Translations under genes and position numbers: made by a program
The notes under the pieces: generated by a model
The model's database searches: none
What the model was told of the DNA's origin: nothing
The model's input: the letters and a program-made list of their open reading frames with translations, nothing else
Shown: piece by piece, positions 36,635-44,993 of the stretch
Position numbering within the stretch: position 1 is the stretch's first letter
Layout of the letters: each line of letters starts with the position of its first letter
Source of the DNA: Leptolyngbya sp. SIO1E4
Lineage (GTDB): Bacteria > Cyanobacteriota > Cyanobacteriia > Phormidesmidales > Phormidesmidaceae
DNA: 64,000 nt
Assembly (NCBI GenBank): GCA_010672825.2
Contig: JAAHFU020000001.1
Span: 62,001 to 126,000 of the forward strand
Direction: 5' to 3'

Positions 36635-36844
36635 ATGACAACAGCAGAGATAATTTATGAGTTAGTCAAAACCATGCCGGAAGAAAAAGCTCACATGGTT
36701 TTGAGGTTTGCGAGGTTTTTGCGTCAAGATACATCCAACCTATCTGATCTTTATGGCTCATGCGCTGATGATGACTTTAAAGTGGACAACGAGGGTATCT
36801 CAGATGCTATGGATGAAGACCTGACTGGCGTTTTCGATTCATAA
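36635..36844 (+). CDS. VapB-like antitoxin
   Basis: 69 residues from ATG at 36635, preceded by GGGAGGAAG. It begins MTTAEIIYELVKTMPEEKAHMVLRFARFL, a short helical segment common to antitoxins paired with PIN toxins (DUF2281-like), followed by an acidic C-terminus (CADDDFKVDNEGISDAMDEDL) suited to wrapping a toxin. It lies 12 bases before the PIN toxin gene. Assigned largely by size and context. Confidence 0.75.
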   Translation: MTTAEIIYELVKTMPEEKAHMVLRFARFLRQDTSNLSDLYGSCADDDFKVDNEGISDAMDEDLTGVFDS

Positions 36845-36856
36845 TTAATCCGCCGA

Positions 36857-37264
36857 ATGAAGTATCTACTAGACACCAATGTTTGTGTCGTGTATCTGAA
36901 GGGAAACTCTTCTAACGTTCGAGAGAAGCTTCATGCAGTTCCGTTAGAAGACGTTGCGATATGTTCAGTTGTAAAAGCAGAGCTTTTATATGGCGGAAAA
37001 CGGAGCAACAATCCAGAGAGGACGTTAGAGAAGCAAAGAGCCTTTCTCAATCAGTTTGTATCTCTGTCATTTGATGATGCAGCAGCTGAATTTTACTCGG
37101 ATGTTCGTGCCAGCCTAGCAAAGCTTGGAACACCCATTGGATCGAATGATTTACAAATTGCCTCAATTGCTTTGGCAAGCAACCTGACGCTTGTTACCCA
37201 CAACATCAGAGAGTTCAAGCGCGTTGAAGGATTGCAATTGGAAGATTGGGAAGCAGTGGGTTAA
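36857..37264 (+). CDS. vapC: VapC-type PIN-domain toxin
   Basis: 135 residues with all expected PIN acidic residues: Asp6 in YLLDTNVCV, Glu42 in VVKAELLYG, Asp98 in IGSNDLQIASIA, and the closing VTHNIREFKRVEGLQLEDW. It is a metal-dependent RNase that typically cleaves tRNA or rRNA when released from VapB. The fold is intact, so it is probably functional. It is inserted with its antitoxin between two copies of the NACHT tail. Confidence 0.92.
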   Translation: MKYLLDTNVCVVYLKGNSSNVREKLHAVPLEDVAICSVVKAELLYGGKRSNNPERTLEKQRAFLNQFVSLSFDDAAAEFYSDVRASLAKLGTPIGSNDLQIASIALASNLTLVTHNIREFKRVEGLQLEDWEAVG

Positions 37265-37509
37265 ACAGGTTGTTGCAAGTTATTGACGATCGCGTGTGTG
37301 CTGGCATGGATATTACCGGCGCAGTGGGGCTGACGTCGGGGCAGCGGACGGCACTGAAGTTGATGGGAGCCATTGATAAGGCAGAAGCACGGAATGCCCT
37401 GCTAGGCGTTATTCCCCTGGAAGCCCTGGGGATTGAGTTGGACTTGCGAAAACAGAAACTCAAACTATTGCCTGAAGAGTCTGTTGATACTTATCTCACA
37501 ATCCTCTAG
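37265..37509 (+). pseudogene. Chimeric gene remnant: NACHT-type tail plus aspartic-protease-like end
   Basis: The frame begins within the vapC 3' end and reads LLQVIDDRVCAGMDITGAVGLTSGQRTALKLMGAIDKAEA, a second copy of the NACHT protein tail. It then continues RNALLGVIPLEALGIELDLRKQKLKLLPEESVDTYLTIL, which looks like the C-terminus of cyanobacterial clan AA aspartic proteases. Both pieces lack their catalytic or sensor parts. It looks like a recombination scar left by insertion of the toxin-antitoxin pair and neighbouring deletions. Confidence 0.75.
37270..37386 (+). repeat. Direct repeat, right copy (NACHT-gene tail)
   Basis: Partner of 36430-36540; the shared core includes GACGATCGCGT, GGATATTACCGGC and GGGGCAGCGGACGGCACTGA. 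Confidence 0.9.
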
Positions 37510-37609
37510 TTGAGTAGGGGACATTGGGGAGTGTCGAGTGTGCTGGGATGGTATTAGGGGCACAGCGGGTGTCATGGCAGGGCGATCGCCCCGCCGCAGT
37601 TTAGCCACT

Positions 37610-37717
37610 TCAACGATTCATACTGTTGACACCGCTCAGCAACAACAAAAGACCCCCACCGAGTATGACGATCGCGATCGCACCCAATAGCCAGTCTGCC
37701 AAAGAAGTCATTTCCAT
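37610..37717 (-). CDS. Candidate 35-residue single-span membrane protein
   Basis: ATG at 37717 (or a second ATG two codons later), with GGAGA about ten bases upstream. Product MEMTSLADWLLGAIAIV, then ILGGGLLLLLSGVNSMNR. One hydrophobic helix with charged or polar ends, the size of small photosystem or cytochrome-complex subunits, but I cannot match it to one. It lies just beyond the chlP terminator on the same strand. Confidence 0.45.
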   Translation of the reverse strand: MEMTSLADWLLGAIAIVILGGGLLLLLSGVNSMNR

Positions 37718-37743
37718 CAGATTTATATCTCCAACTGAAAAAA

Positions 37744-37769
37744 ACCGTGCTGAATTAGCTCAGCACGGT
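37744..37769 (-). terminator. Rho-independent terminator of chlP
   Basis: Perfect ten-base arms ACCGTGCTGA / TCAGCACGGT, loop of six. On the minus strand they are followed directly by a run of six to seven T. It lies 35 bases past the chlP stop. Confidence 0.9.
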
Positions 37770-37803
37770 GGGGGAGTGTGTCAACAGCGTTAACGCGAAT
37801 GGC

Positions 37804-39039
37804 TTACCAAGTTCGAGTAGGCGAGAGGGCGTTGCCGCGCAATAGGCTAGCAACGGTTTTCGCCGTAATCTTAAGCTGAGTCAATGGATTAGCCGGAACC
37901 ACCGTTTTATACAGGTAGCTGTCAAAGGTCAGCTTCTGAACATCAATGTCAGAGCACATTTCCACAAAGGCTTCGCGAGTGGCATCGGTGCGATAGAAAA
38001 CCCGCTGCAGCAGATCTAGCACCAGATAGGTGGCACCATACTGCTTATCCCAGCGCTTCAGGTAGACCTTGAGGTCATCTTCAGTCGGCACACACTGACC
38101 TGCTTTAGAGAACTCTACAATAGTCTCAGCACACATCCGAGCTGACTTAGCGGCAAAGTAAATACCTTCACCCGAAGACTTGGTCACAGTCCCTGCGGCA
38201 TCACCCACCAGCGCAACCCGACCCACAACCCGGCGCGGACGCGGATGCTCAGGAATGGGGTGAGCTTCAACCTTGATAATTTCGCCGCCTTCAATGCGCT
38301 TAGCCGCCCGCTTGCGAATGCCGGCCTGCAGCTGCTTGATTTTTGCTTGGTTGACCCGCATGGTGCCAGTGCCGACAGCCACGTGGTCATACTTCGGGAA
38401 AACCCAAGCATAAAAGTCGGGTGAGACATCGTTGCCCACATACATTTCGGCCAACTCTTCGTAGTAAGCCATCTTGTCGTCGGGAATGCGAATGCGCTCT
38501 TGGAAGGCGATCGCGTAGTTATAGTCTCCCGCTTTGATGGCCTTAGCCACCCGAGAGTTCGCGCCATCTGCACCAATCACGAGATCAACCTGGAGTGTCC
38601 TACTCTCACCCACCAAACCATCAGGTCGATGCTCGGTGTAATGCAGGGTGTAAGGCTCGCTGCTGCTTTGGGGCAACTCTAACGTATGCATCGTGCCGTT
38701 AATCAGCTTGGCCCCTAACATGGCGGCGCGATCGCGCAAGAAGCCATCTAATACTTCCCGGCGGCACATCCCAATATATTCATCAGACTTGAGAGTGCTA
38801 CCGATGTTGACCTCAACATTGGAGGGTGAGATCATCTTCATCTTGCGCACCCGGCGATCGATAATCTCAGGGGGCAAGTCAAATTCTTCCACCATGCAAA
38901 GGGGGATGGCCCCACCGCAAGGCTTTGCATTATCGAGCTTACGCTCTAGCAAATAAGTTTCAATTCCGGCTTTTGCTAAGGTTTCAGCAGCAGAGGAACC
39001 CGCTGGCCCACCTCCGACGACGGCAACTCGCAGTGTCAA
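37804..39039 (-). CDS. chlP: Geranylgeranyl reductase ChlP
   Basis: 411 residues. FAD-binding GGGPAGSSAAETLAKAG at the N-terminus; CGGAIPLCMVEEF, IGADGANSRVAKAI and GRVALVGDAAGTVTKSSGEGIYFA complete the oxidoreductase fold of the family. It reduces the geranylgeranyl chain to phytyl for chlorophyll a, tocopherol and phylloquinone, using NADPH, at the thylakoid membrane. It has its own terminator and a 650-base upstream region. A probable phytol/polyprenol kinase at 51794 acts in the related phytol salvage route. Confidence 0.97.
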   Translation of the reverse strand: MTLRVAVVGGGPAGSSAAETLAKAGIETYLLERKLDNAKPCGGAIPLCMVEEFDLPPEIIDRRVRKMKMISPSNVEVNIGSTLKSDEYIGMCRREVLDGFLRDRAAMLGAKLINGTMHTLELPQSSSEPYTLHYTEHRPDGLVGESRTLQVDLVIGADGANSRVAKAIKAGDYNYAIAFQERIRIPDDKMAYYEELAEMYVGNDVSPDFYAWVFPKYDHVAVGTGTMRVNQAKIKQLQAGIRKRAAKRIEGGEIIKVEAHPIPEHPRPRRVVGRVALVGDAAGTVTKSSGEGIYFAAKSARMCAETIVEFSKAGQCVPTEDDLKVYLKRWDKQYGATYLVLDLLQRVFYRTDATREAFVEMCSDIDVQKLTFDSYLYKTVVPANPLTQLKITAKTVASLLRGNALSPTRTW

Positions 39040-39689
39040 GAGAACCTCTCCAGATCGTTCAAAGGTACGGGAAGCATCGTATCACGGGCATTTGGTCACT
39101 TCCGCCAGAAATCCAGAGGTTGTAACTGGAATGAAACAGTCGTTAACATTCTGACACTCAGATCGGGAGTTTCTTTATAGAAGAGGGGCTTTCGGTTCTA
39201 TGGCCCTATGCCCCCGCTTTAAGCGGCTGCCTGGATGCTGCCTCAGTCAGGTATCCCATTGGATGGAATGTCACGAAATGCCACTTCTGAATCCATCTCA
39301 ATGTCGCATCCCGCCGTACAGCATTCAGAGACAATATCGATAGAAAGTACAAAGTTTTTATAATTAACTGCGAATATGCAGTGAAAATGTGATCTGGTGA
39401 TCACATATTTTAAGAAATCGTTGCTAAGGTACTGAATAAAGCCATAGAGATTCAGAGGGTCTCGACGGGCACCCTAAGGCTGGACAGTATGAACAAGGTT
39501 GCATAATCCTAGGCCTCGGGTCTGCTTCTTCAGCAGAAGCACTTTCAGGGCATTCCTACCAAGCTCGCACCCTAAGCATAGAGAGCCACATCACTGAGAT
39601 CTCATGAGAACTCAGTTAAGATGTTGGACGAGCCTGTTAGGTTAACCGGTTGATGGTGCATTCTGAGGCGGAGGTATCCAAGAGAAGAC
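39040..39689. other. chlP-STAS divergent spacer
   Basis: 650 bases, no gene recognised. It should hold the promoters of chlP and of the STAS gene. No HIP1 site or dispersed-repeat copy is seen in it. Confidence 0.5.
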
Positions 39690-40049
39690 ATGGACCAGAA
39701 GACGCACACTACTGATGATGGAAGGCAAGTCATCATCATTACACCTGCTGGGCGCTTGGATATCACAACAGCTTGGCAGTTTCGGCTAAAGCTGCAAGAG
39801 TGTATTTCGCAGGTTAGCCCCCATGTAGTCGTTAACCTGAGCCAGGTAAATTTTATTGATAGCTCCGGCTTAACCTCCTTAGTAGCAGGCATGCGTGATG
39901 CGGATAAAGTTAAGGGCAGCTTCCGCATTTGTAACGTTCATCCTGAAGCGAAGCTGGTGTTTGAAGTCACCATGATGGATTCGGTTTTCGAGATTTTTGA
40001 AACTGAGGAAGAAGCGCTTCAAGGGGTTCCTCGGCGGGTTGCTAGCTAA
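39690..40049 (+). CDS. STAS-domain anti-sigma factor antagonist
   Basis: 119 residues. STAS fold with the phosphorylatable Ser in VNFIDSSGLTSLVAGM, preceded by RLDITTAWQFRLKL and followed by FRICNVHPEAKLVFEVTMMDSVFEIF. Such SpoIIAA-like proteins bind an anti-sigma factor or kinase when unphosphorylated and release when phosphorylated. No partner kinase or phosphatase is nearby. Converges on the CpcT/CpeT gene with only nine bases between stops. Confidence 0.9.
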   Translation: MDQKTHTTDDGRQVIIITPAGRLDITTAWQFRLKLQECISQVSPHVVVNLSQVNFIDSSGLTSLVAGMRDADKVKGSFRICNVHPEAKLVFEVTMMDSVFEIFETEEEALQGVPRRVAS

Positions 40050-40058
40050 GACTGGTTG

Positions 40059-40703
40059 CTAGCTAAACAGGGAGAGAGAAGCACTCAAGTCTTCGACTTT
40101 CTGCAGCTCAAAGGGGCCTCTTAAAGCCCCCCAGGTGGCTTTTCCGGTATCCGGATCCATGCCTTTGTCATACATCAGAAAGGCAGCCTGTTCCTGGCTG
40201 TTCGCCACAGGTGAGATCGCATCAAAGGCTAGCTCTACATATTTAATCTCGCCATCAATAGCAAACTGACAGCGCTCCCCCGGGTAGTGCCGGGCTTCAA
40301 AGCAGGTTGCAGCAGATCGCAGCTGAGGGGTAACCTGCAGACGGCTGCCTGTTAGCGGCTGCAAGTCATCTGGCGTCAGCGCCTGCAGCCGTTCAGGGGC
40401 TTGAGCAGCCCCTTGAAAGGCTTGAGGCTGTTTCAACGCGTAGTATTCAGCGGTGAGATCCCCTGTAAATGCAGCCTGTGACCATCGCACCCGTAACAGC
40501 CGCTGGCGATAGGGAGGCTGTGTAAAGGCTGCACTCGCTTGCTCAATAAAAAAAGTAAAGCTGTCTTCGGTGAAGAGAGCAACCGGACAACTCCAAAGTC
40601 TGAGGTGGACAAACCAAGCGGGTGCTGCCAGAGCCTGCTGACGGTTTTGAAAAACCCCTGCCAAACATTGCCCTAATTGATTAAGTTGCGTGACATGATC
40701 CAC
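40059..40703 (-). CDS. Phycobiliprotein chromophore lyase, CpcT/CpeT family
   Basis: 214 residues. Family signatures: GVFQNRQQALAAPAWFVHLRLW, FFIEQASA, QPPYRQRLLRVR and the FEARHYPGERCQFAIDGEIKYVELAF region with LMYDKGMDPDTGKATWGALRGPFEL. These lyases attach bilins to the beta subunit Cys153-type site of phycocyanin or phycoerythrin. It points to phycobilisome-based light harvesting. The exact member (CpcT or CpeT) cannot be decided by eye. Confidence 0.9.
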   Translation of the reverse strand: MDHVTQLNQLGQCLAGVFQNRQQALAAPAWFVHLRLWSCPVALFTEDSFTFFIEQASAAFTQPPYRQRLLRVRWSQAAFTGDLTAEYYALKQPQAFQGAAQAPERLQALTPDDLQPLTGSRLQVTPQLRSAATCFEARHYPGERCQFAIDGEIKYVELAFDAISPVANSQEQAAFLMYDKGMDPDTGKATWGALRGPFELQKVEDLSASLSLFS

Positions 40704-40836
40704 AGTTGCCTACCCGTTGTCTTGGCCAGCTTCATCGTAAATTGCCGGGTTATCCCAATAAGTATCTCAATACCATAACTTGGCAAACCGCCGACTAAAG
40801 GTGAGAATGGTATAACTGTATTCTCGGCCAGTTTCT

Positions 40837-41616
40837 GTGAGTAACGTCCGTACCGTTTCTGATACCAAGCGCGCCTTCTACGGTCACTTTGAGCGACCGA
40901 TTGCATCTGTCTATCGCCGCGTGATCGAGGAATTGATGGTGGAGATGCACCTCCTCTCCGTCAGTACAGACTTTATCTACGATTCACTCTACGCCTTGGG
41001 AATTGTCACCACCTTTGATCGCTTTATGGACGGCTATCGTCCTGAGGGCGATCGCGAAGAGATTTTTAAGGCGCTGTGCCAATCCGTTGAATCTTCTGCC
41101 GAGCAGTATCGCAACGATGCCCAGCATTTACTCAACGCTGTTGAGGGCACGACGCTAGAAGCGCTTAAGGAAACCGTTGCGAACCTTGAAACGGCTTCTT
41201 CAGAAGGGTTTCCGGGTCTCCTAAAGAGTATCTCCGAGCGGGAGTCCTTCAAATACAGTCGGGCCTTTGGCATTGGGCTCTACACCCTGATTGAAAAAAT
41301 TGCCCCTGAGTTTGTGCAAGATAAAGAGAATCTCATGGCCTTCTTAAAAGACGGGGCTGAGACTGTCTCTATCTCCTTTGACAAACTTCAGAAAGATATC
41401 GAACTTTACTGCAGCAATCTGGACAAGATGACCCAGGCCAAGGCCATCATGGCAGATATGCTCGAGGTAGAACGGAAAAAGCGAGAGGAGCGCGCCCAAG
41501 CAAAGACTGAAAAAGAGGCGACGCAATCCTCTTCTGAAGAGGATAGTAGTGCCCCAGTCTCTACCCCAACCGGAGACGCTGGGGAGAGTGACGAGCCGCC
41601 AGCGTCTCCAGAGTAA
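40837..41616 (+). CDS. thf1: Photosystem II biogenesis protein Thf1/Psb29
   Basis: 259 residues. GTG start at 40837. Diagnostic VSDTKRAFYGHFERPIASVYRRVIEELMVEMHLL, then LGIVTTFDRFMDGYRP and the all-helical Psb29 core. It ends in a coiled-coil and an acidic Ser/Pro-rich tail longer than in many homologues. Thf1 interacts with FtsH during photosystem II repair and with phycobilisomes. A GGAGACGCTGG / CCAGCGTCTCC inverted pair is embedded in the last codons (41572-41609); it may end transcription from both converging genes. Confidence 0.96.
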   Translation: MSNVRTVSDTKRAFYGHFERPIASVYRRVIEELMVEMHLLSVSTDFIYDSLYALGIVTTFDRFMDGYRPEGDREEIFKALCQSVESSAEQYRNDAQHLLNAVEGTTLEALKETVANLETASSEGFPGLLKSISERESFKYSRAFGIGLYTLIEKIAPEFVQDKENLMAFLKDGAETVSISFDKLQKDIELYCSNLDKMTQAKAIMADMLEVERKKREERAQAKTEKEATQSSSEEDSSAPVSTPTGDAGESDEPPASPE

Positions 41617-41619
41617 CCG

Positions 41620-42600
41620 CTAGGTCTCAAGGGCTCTGAGTTGATGGTGCAGCATGGCAATGCGGGGCGTCTCTATGTCTGCCCAGCGAGCTGCTTTGAG
41701 TGGATTCCCGAAAATAGCCTCGACTTCTAAGGGGCGACCCTCATCAAAGTCAATTTTCATGCTCGTGCGATAGGGCTCCATTTTGGCCGTATGAGTCAGC
41801 ATGGTGTCGATAATGGCAGGATCCAGGCCGCGATCGCCCGTTGGGGTGATTTTTTGAGCGCAGCCGTTTGCCGCGATGACCACTTCTTTCATCAGGTCAG
41901 CCGCCAGTTGGCGAGCATGGGGGTTGGCCATCATCGCTGTCGTGGTGGCGTTCAAAACAACCGATAGGCCGTTGAATGGAATATTCCAAACGAGCTTGCG
42001 CCACCGCGCCATGTAGAGATCCGGGGTGAGATCAATCGCAATCCCTGCCGCTGTGAAATCTTGGGCTACGGCTTTTAGGATCGGGGGAATCTCTACGGGG
42101 TAACGCTGGGGATTATAGACACCAAGGAGAATGCTGCCATAGTCTAGATGGCGAATGTGCCCTGGCCCCATCTTGTTGGAACAAATAAAGCAGAGACCCC
42201 CGAAGATCGGGGTCTCAGGTGCAATCTCTGCGATCACCCCTTCGATATCTAACCCATTCTGGAGGGTGATGATGACCGTCTCTGGCCCGATCAGGGGGGG
42301 CAGCAGCATCGGCAATAGTTTGGCGTTTTGAGTCGTTTTGAGGGCAATCACCACAACATCCACCGGGGGCATTTCTTGCGCCTGGCGGTAGCCCTGCACC
42401 TGGGGCAGCTCAAAATCACCCTGTATCGACTCTACTCGCAGCCCGTGCTGACAAATGTGGTCATAATCTCGATGCAGCAGAAAATGAACATCTTGACCCA
42501 CCCTCTGAAGACAAGCGCCATAGTAGCCCCCGATCGCGCCTGTTCCCAAAATGGCGTATCGTCTTGTGGTTGAGTCAGTTACCAAAGCCATAGACGTCAT
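41620..42600 (-). CDS. 2-dehydropantoate 2-reductase-like oxidoreductase
   Basis: 326 residues. N-terminal NADP fold (YAILGTGAIGGYYGACL), then VVIALKTTQNAKLL, IITLQNGLDIE and the ketopantoate reductase C-terminal domain with KLVWNIPFNGLSVVLN and SMKIDFDEGRPLEVEAIFGNPL. It probably reduces 2-dehydropantoate to pantoate in coenzyme A synthesis, but many panE-like proteins have other substrates. Its stop lies three bases from the convergent thf1 stop. Confidence 0.85.
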   Translation of the reverse strand: MTSMALVTDSTTRRYAILGTGAIGGYYGACLQRVGQDVHFLLHRDYDHICQHGLRVESIQGDFELPQVQGYRQAQEMPPVDVVVIALKTTQNAKLLPMLLPPLIGPETVIITLQNGLDIEGVIAEIAPETPIFGGLCFICSNKMGPGHIRHLDYGSILLGVYNPQRYPVEIPPILKAVAQDFTAAGIAIDLTPDLYMARWRKLVWNIPFNGLSVVLNATTTAMMANPHARQLAADLMKEVVIAANGCAQKITPTGDRGLDPAIIDTMLTHTAKMEPYRTSMKIDFDEGRPLEVEAIFGNPLKAARWADIETPRIAMLHHQLRALET

Positions 42601-42683
42601 TTAAAGCTCAGACTTTTCACCCTACCACTCCGTTCACCGCTTCTAGCCTCCCACCCCTCTACCCAGGTCGTGATCCCCTGGTA

Positions 42684-43454
42684 TTAGCTGATCTGGTAAG
42701 TAGAGCGCAGCAAAATATCCTGCACCTGTACATACTCGGGTTGAGCCAAGACATAGGCAACCGCATTGGCAACATCTTGGGGCTGTAATACGGGAAAGCG
42801 ACTGTAGATTTCTTGAGCCGTCTCTGGGCTATTGTGATACTTCTCTGCGAACTCGGTTTCTGTGAACCCCGGGCTAATCGCTGAAATGCGAATGGCGCTA
42901 TTAGCCGCCCGCAGCTCCTGACGCAGCCCTTCTGTCAAGGCCCGCACGGCGAATTTCGTCGCCGCATACACTCCACTGGCACCCGGCACCCGGTGACCCG
43001 AGAGAGAACTGATATGGACGATATGCCCCCGATCGCCCCGTTGTTGCATATCTTGGATGGCTTCCCGCGTACAGATGCAGAGGGCCAGCACATTGACGTC
43101 TAGCATTTCTCGCCAAGCCTCTGTCTGTCCAGACATGAGTGGGGCTTTGTAGCCTAAACCAGCATTGTTAATTAAGGCATCTACCCCACCCCATGTCTGG
43201 CGGATCGTCTCAAAGAGGGTGAGAATGTCGGATTCTTGACGGAGATCCGTTGGGTGAATTAACACCTCTGCCCCCCCTGCAATCAGCTCTGTTTTCAAGG
43301 CTGCCAGGCGATCGCCGCGACGAGCACACAACGCAACTCGATATCCTTGCTGGGCTAAAGTCTGGGCGATCGCCTGGCCAATACCGCTGGAGGCCCCGGT
43401 GATCAACGCCACCGGAGAAGGCTGATCTGAATCTGAAGAAGAAAGCGTAACCAT
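42684..43454 (-). CDS. Short-chain dehydrogenase/reductase
   Basis: 256 residues. Classical SDR: TGASSGIGQAIA cofactor motif, NNAGLG, catalytic Ser/Tyr/Lys in HISSLSGHRVPGASGVYAATKFAV, and SPGFTETEFAE. NADP preference is suggested by the ARR after the second strand. Substrate unknown. Its ATG overlaps the stop of the TIGR03643 gene (TAATG), so the two are translationally coupled. Confidence 0.9.
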   Translation of the reverse strand: MVTLSSSDSDQPSPVALITGASSGIGQAIAQTLAQQGYRVALCARRGDRLAALKTELIAGGAEVLIHPTDLRQESDILTLFETIRQTWGGVDALINNAGLGYKAPLMSGQTEAWREMLDVNVLALCICTREAIQDMQQRGDRGHIVHISSLSGHRVPGASGVYAATKFAVRALTEGLRQELRAANSAIRISAISPGFTETEFAEKYHNSPETAQEIYSRFPVLQPQDVANAVAYVLAQPEYVQVQDILLRSTYQIS

Positions 43455-43720
43455 TAAGACCCCTTCTGATTAGCTGAGCGAAAGCGACTTGCAACAAATC
43501 CACGCCGCAGTCCATGTTTTGTCCCCCGGCCACTGACCCGTTTGCGCCACATGCGAAAGCTGCTGGCTTTCATTTCTCGACGCATGAGGGCAATCACGTC
43601 TTTTTCTTTAAGGCCATATTGAAGCTCGATCGCCTCAAACGGGGTGCGATCTTCCCAGGCCATCTCAATAATGCGATTGCGATCGTCTTGATTTAATTCA
43701 GGGGTGAACTTTTTGACCAT
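43454..43720 (-). CDS. TIGR03643 family protein
   Basis: 88 residues from ATG at 43720 (MVKKFTPELNQDDRNRIIEMAWEDRTPFEAIELQYGLKE). The family is a short, basic, HTH-like protein of unknown function with the pattern VIALMRREMKASSFRMWRKRVSGRGTKH. It could bind nucleic acid (inference). First gene of a two-gene unit with the SDR. Confidence 0.88.
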   Translation of the reverse strand: MVKKFTPELNQDDRNRIIEMAWEDRTPFEAIELQYGLKEKDVIALMRREMKASSFRMWRKRVSGRGTKHGLRRGFVASRFRSANQKGS

Positions 43721-43835
43721 GCCCACGCTGCTAACATCCGTATTCTCATTTTTATCCTAACGAGCCCCCGGAGGGCACAGAGACGTCCCCCAGCAGGTAT
43801 CGTTGATCTGGCTATTTATCCACAGGAAAGCGACC

Positions 43836-44777
43836 GTGCCTGCAACCTTCTTTGATCGGGATCCTGACCTCCAATCCATATTGGAGCAAGTATTAGAAGC
43901 GGCTTGGGCAGAATTTCCCCGGTTAGCCCGCAATCAGATTGCAGCAACCTGGATTGTGTACGATCCGCCCTTTCCCATCCACACGGGAGGAGCGATTACC
44001 CCCGCTGAATTTTGGCAGCACCGCCCGCGAGGGGGCAGCTATCGCGGCGTAGAGTGCATCTATCCGGCCAGCGTCGTCAAGGTGTTCTATCTGGTCGCTG
44101 CCCATGAATGGATGGAGCGACAAATGGTGACCCCCACGCCGGAATTAGACCGGGCGCTGCAAGACATGATTGTAGACTCCAGTAACGACGCCACCGGGTT
44201 GGTGGTAGACATTCTCACTGGGACGACTAGCGGTCCGGAGCTGCCCCCTGGCCCATTGGAAACCTGGCAACACCAGCGCAACTTGGTGAACCGCTATTAC
44301 CAATCTCTGCAGTGGCCAGAATTGGAAACCATCAATGTGAACCAAAAAACCTGGTGCGACGGCCCCTATGGTCGGGAGCGTCTATTTGTCGGGGAAACCT
44401 TTGAAAATCGCAACAAGCTGACCACAGAAGCCACGGCTCGACTGCTCCATAGTATTGTCGGAGGGGTTTCGGTGACGGGGGCGCGATCGCAGGCCATGAT
44501 GACCTTAATGAAGCGTTCCCTCGATCCTAGAGCGCTGGCCGCTGACCCCGAAAACCAAGTCACCGGCTTTTTGGGGGCGGGGCTGCCATTGACAGCAACC
44601 CTCTGGTCAAAAGCCGGGCTCACGAGTAAAGTCCGCCACGATGCCGCCTATATTGAGGGATCAGAGCACTCTCCATTTCTGCTGGTGGTGTTCACTGAAG
44701 GGGAAGACCAAAGTAAAAATGAAGAAATTTTGCCGTTTATTACACAAACCTTACTGCAGCAGTGGGCAGCTGCATGA
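43836..44777 (+). CDS. Serine hydrolase of the class A beta-lactamase/PBP fold
   Basis: 313 residues from GTG at 43836, with AGGAAAG upstream; a TTG at 43803 is possible. Active-site motifs: SVVK (SxxK, in YPASVVKVFYLVAA), SSND in place of SDN, and SKAG in place of KTG (LWSKAGLTSKVRHDAAYIEG). No signal peptide is evident, so it may be cytosolic. It is probably a peptidase or esterase-like enzyme, not a resistance lactamase. Confidence 0.8.
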   Translation: MPATFFDRDPDLQSILEQVLEAAWAEFPRLARNQIAATWIVYDPPFPIHTGGAITPAEFWQHRPRGGSYRGVECIYPASVVKVFYLVAAHEWMERQMVTPTPELDRALQDMIVDSSNDATGLVVDILTGTTSGPELPPGPLETWQHQRNLVNRYYQSLQWPELETINVNQKTWCDGPYGRERLFVGETFENRNKLTTEATARLLHSIVGGVSVTGARSQAMMTLMKRSLDPRALAADPENQVTGFLGAGLPLTATLWSKAGLTSKVRHDAAYIEGSEHSPFLLVVFTEGEDQSKNEEILPFITQTLLQQWAAA

Positions 44778-44993
44778 ATTCTCGACATCTTAACGGCTAC
44801 AAGTGTCAAGCAGGATGCCAGTTGACCAAAACGACAATGGTAAAATCTCAAGGCATTAATATTGCAGCGATCTCAGAAAGATTTAGAGGCAAAAGCGATT
44901 GATTTTGCAGCTTTGTGGTGGCTTTAGCCTTTAATTCCCTTCTGAGTCAGTGCTGGATAATATCCCCTTGGTGATTGAGGAGTAATAATACAC

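Noticed and set aside
43836-44777. True beta-lactamase resistance gene
   Set aside because: No signal peptide, and the SDN and KTG motifs are altered (SSND, SKAG); a general serine hydrolase is the safer call.
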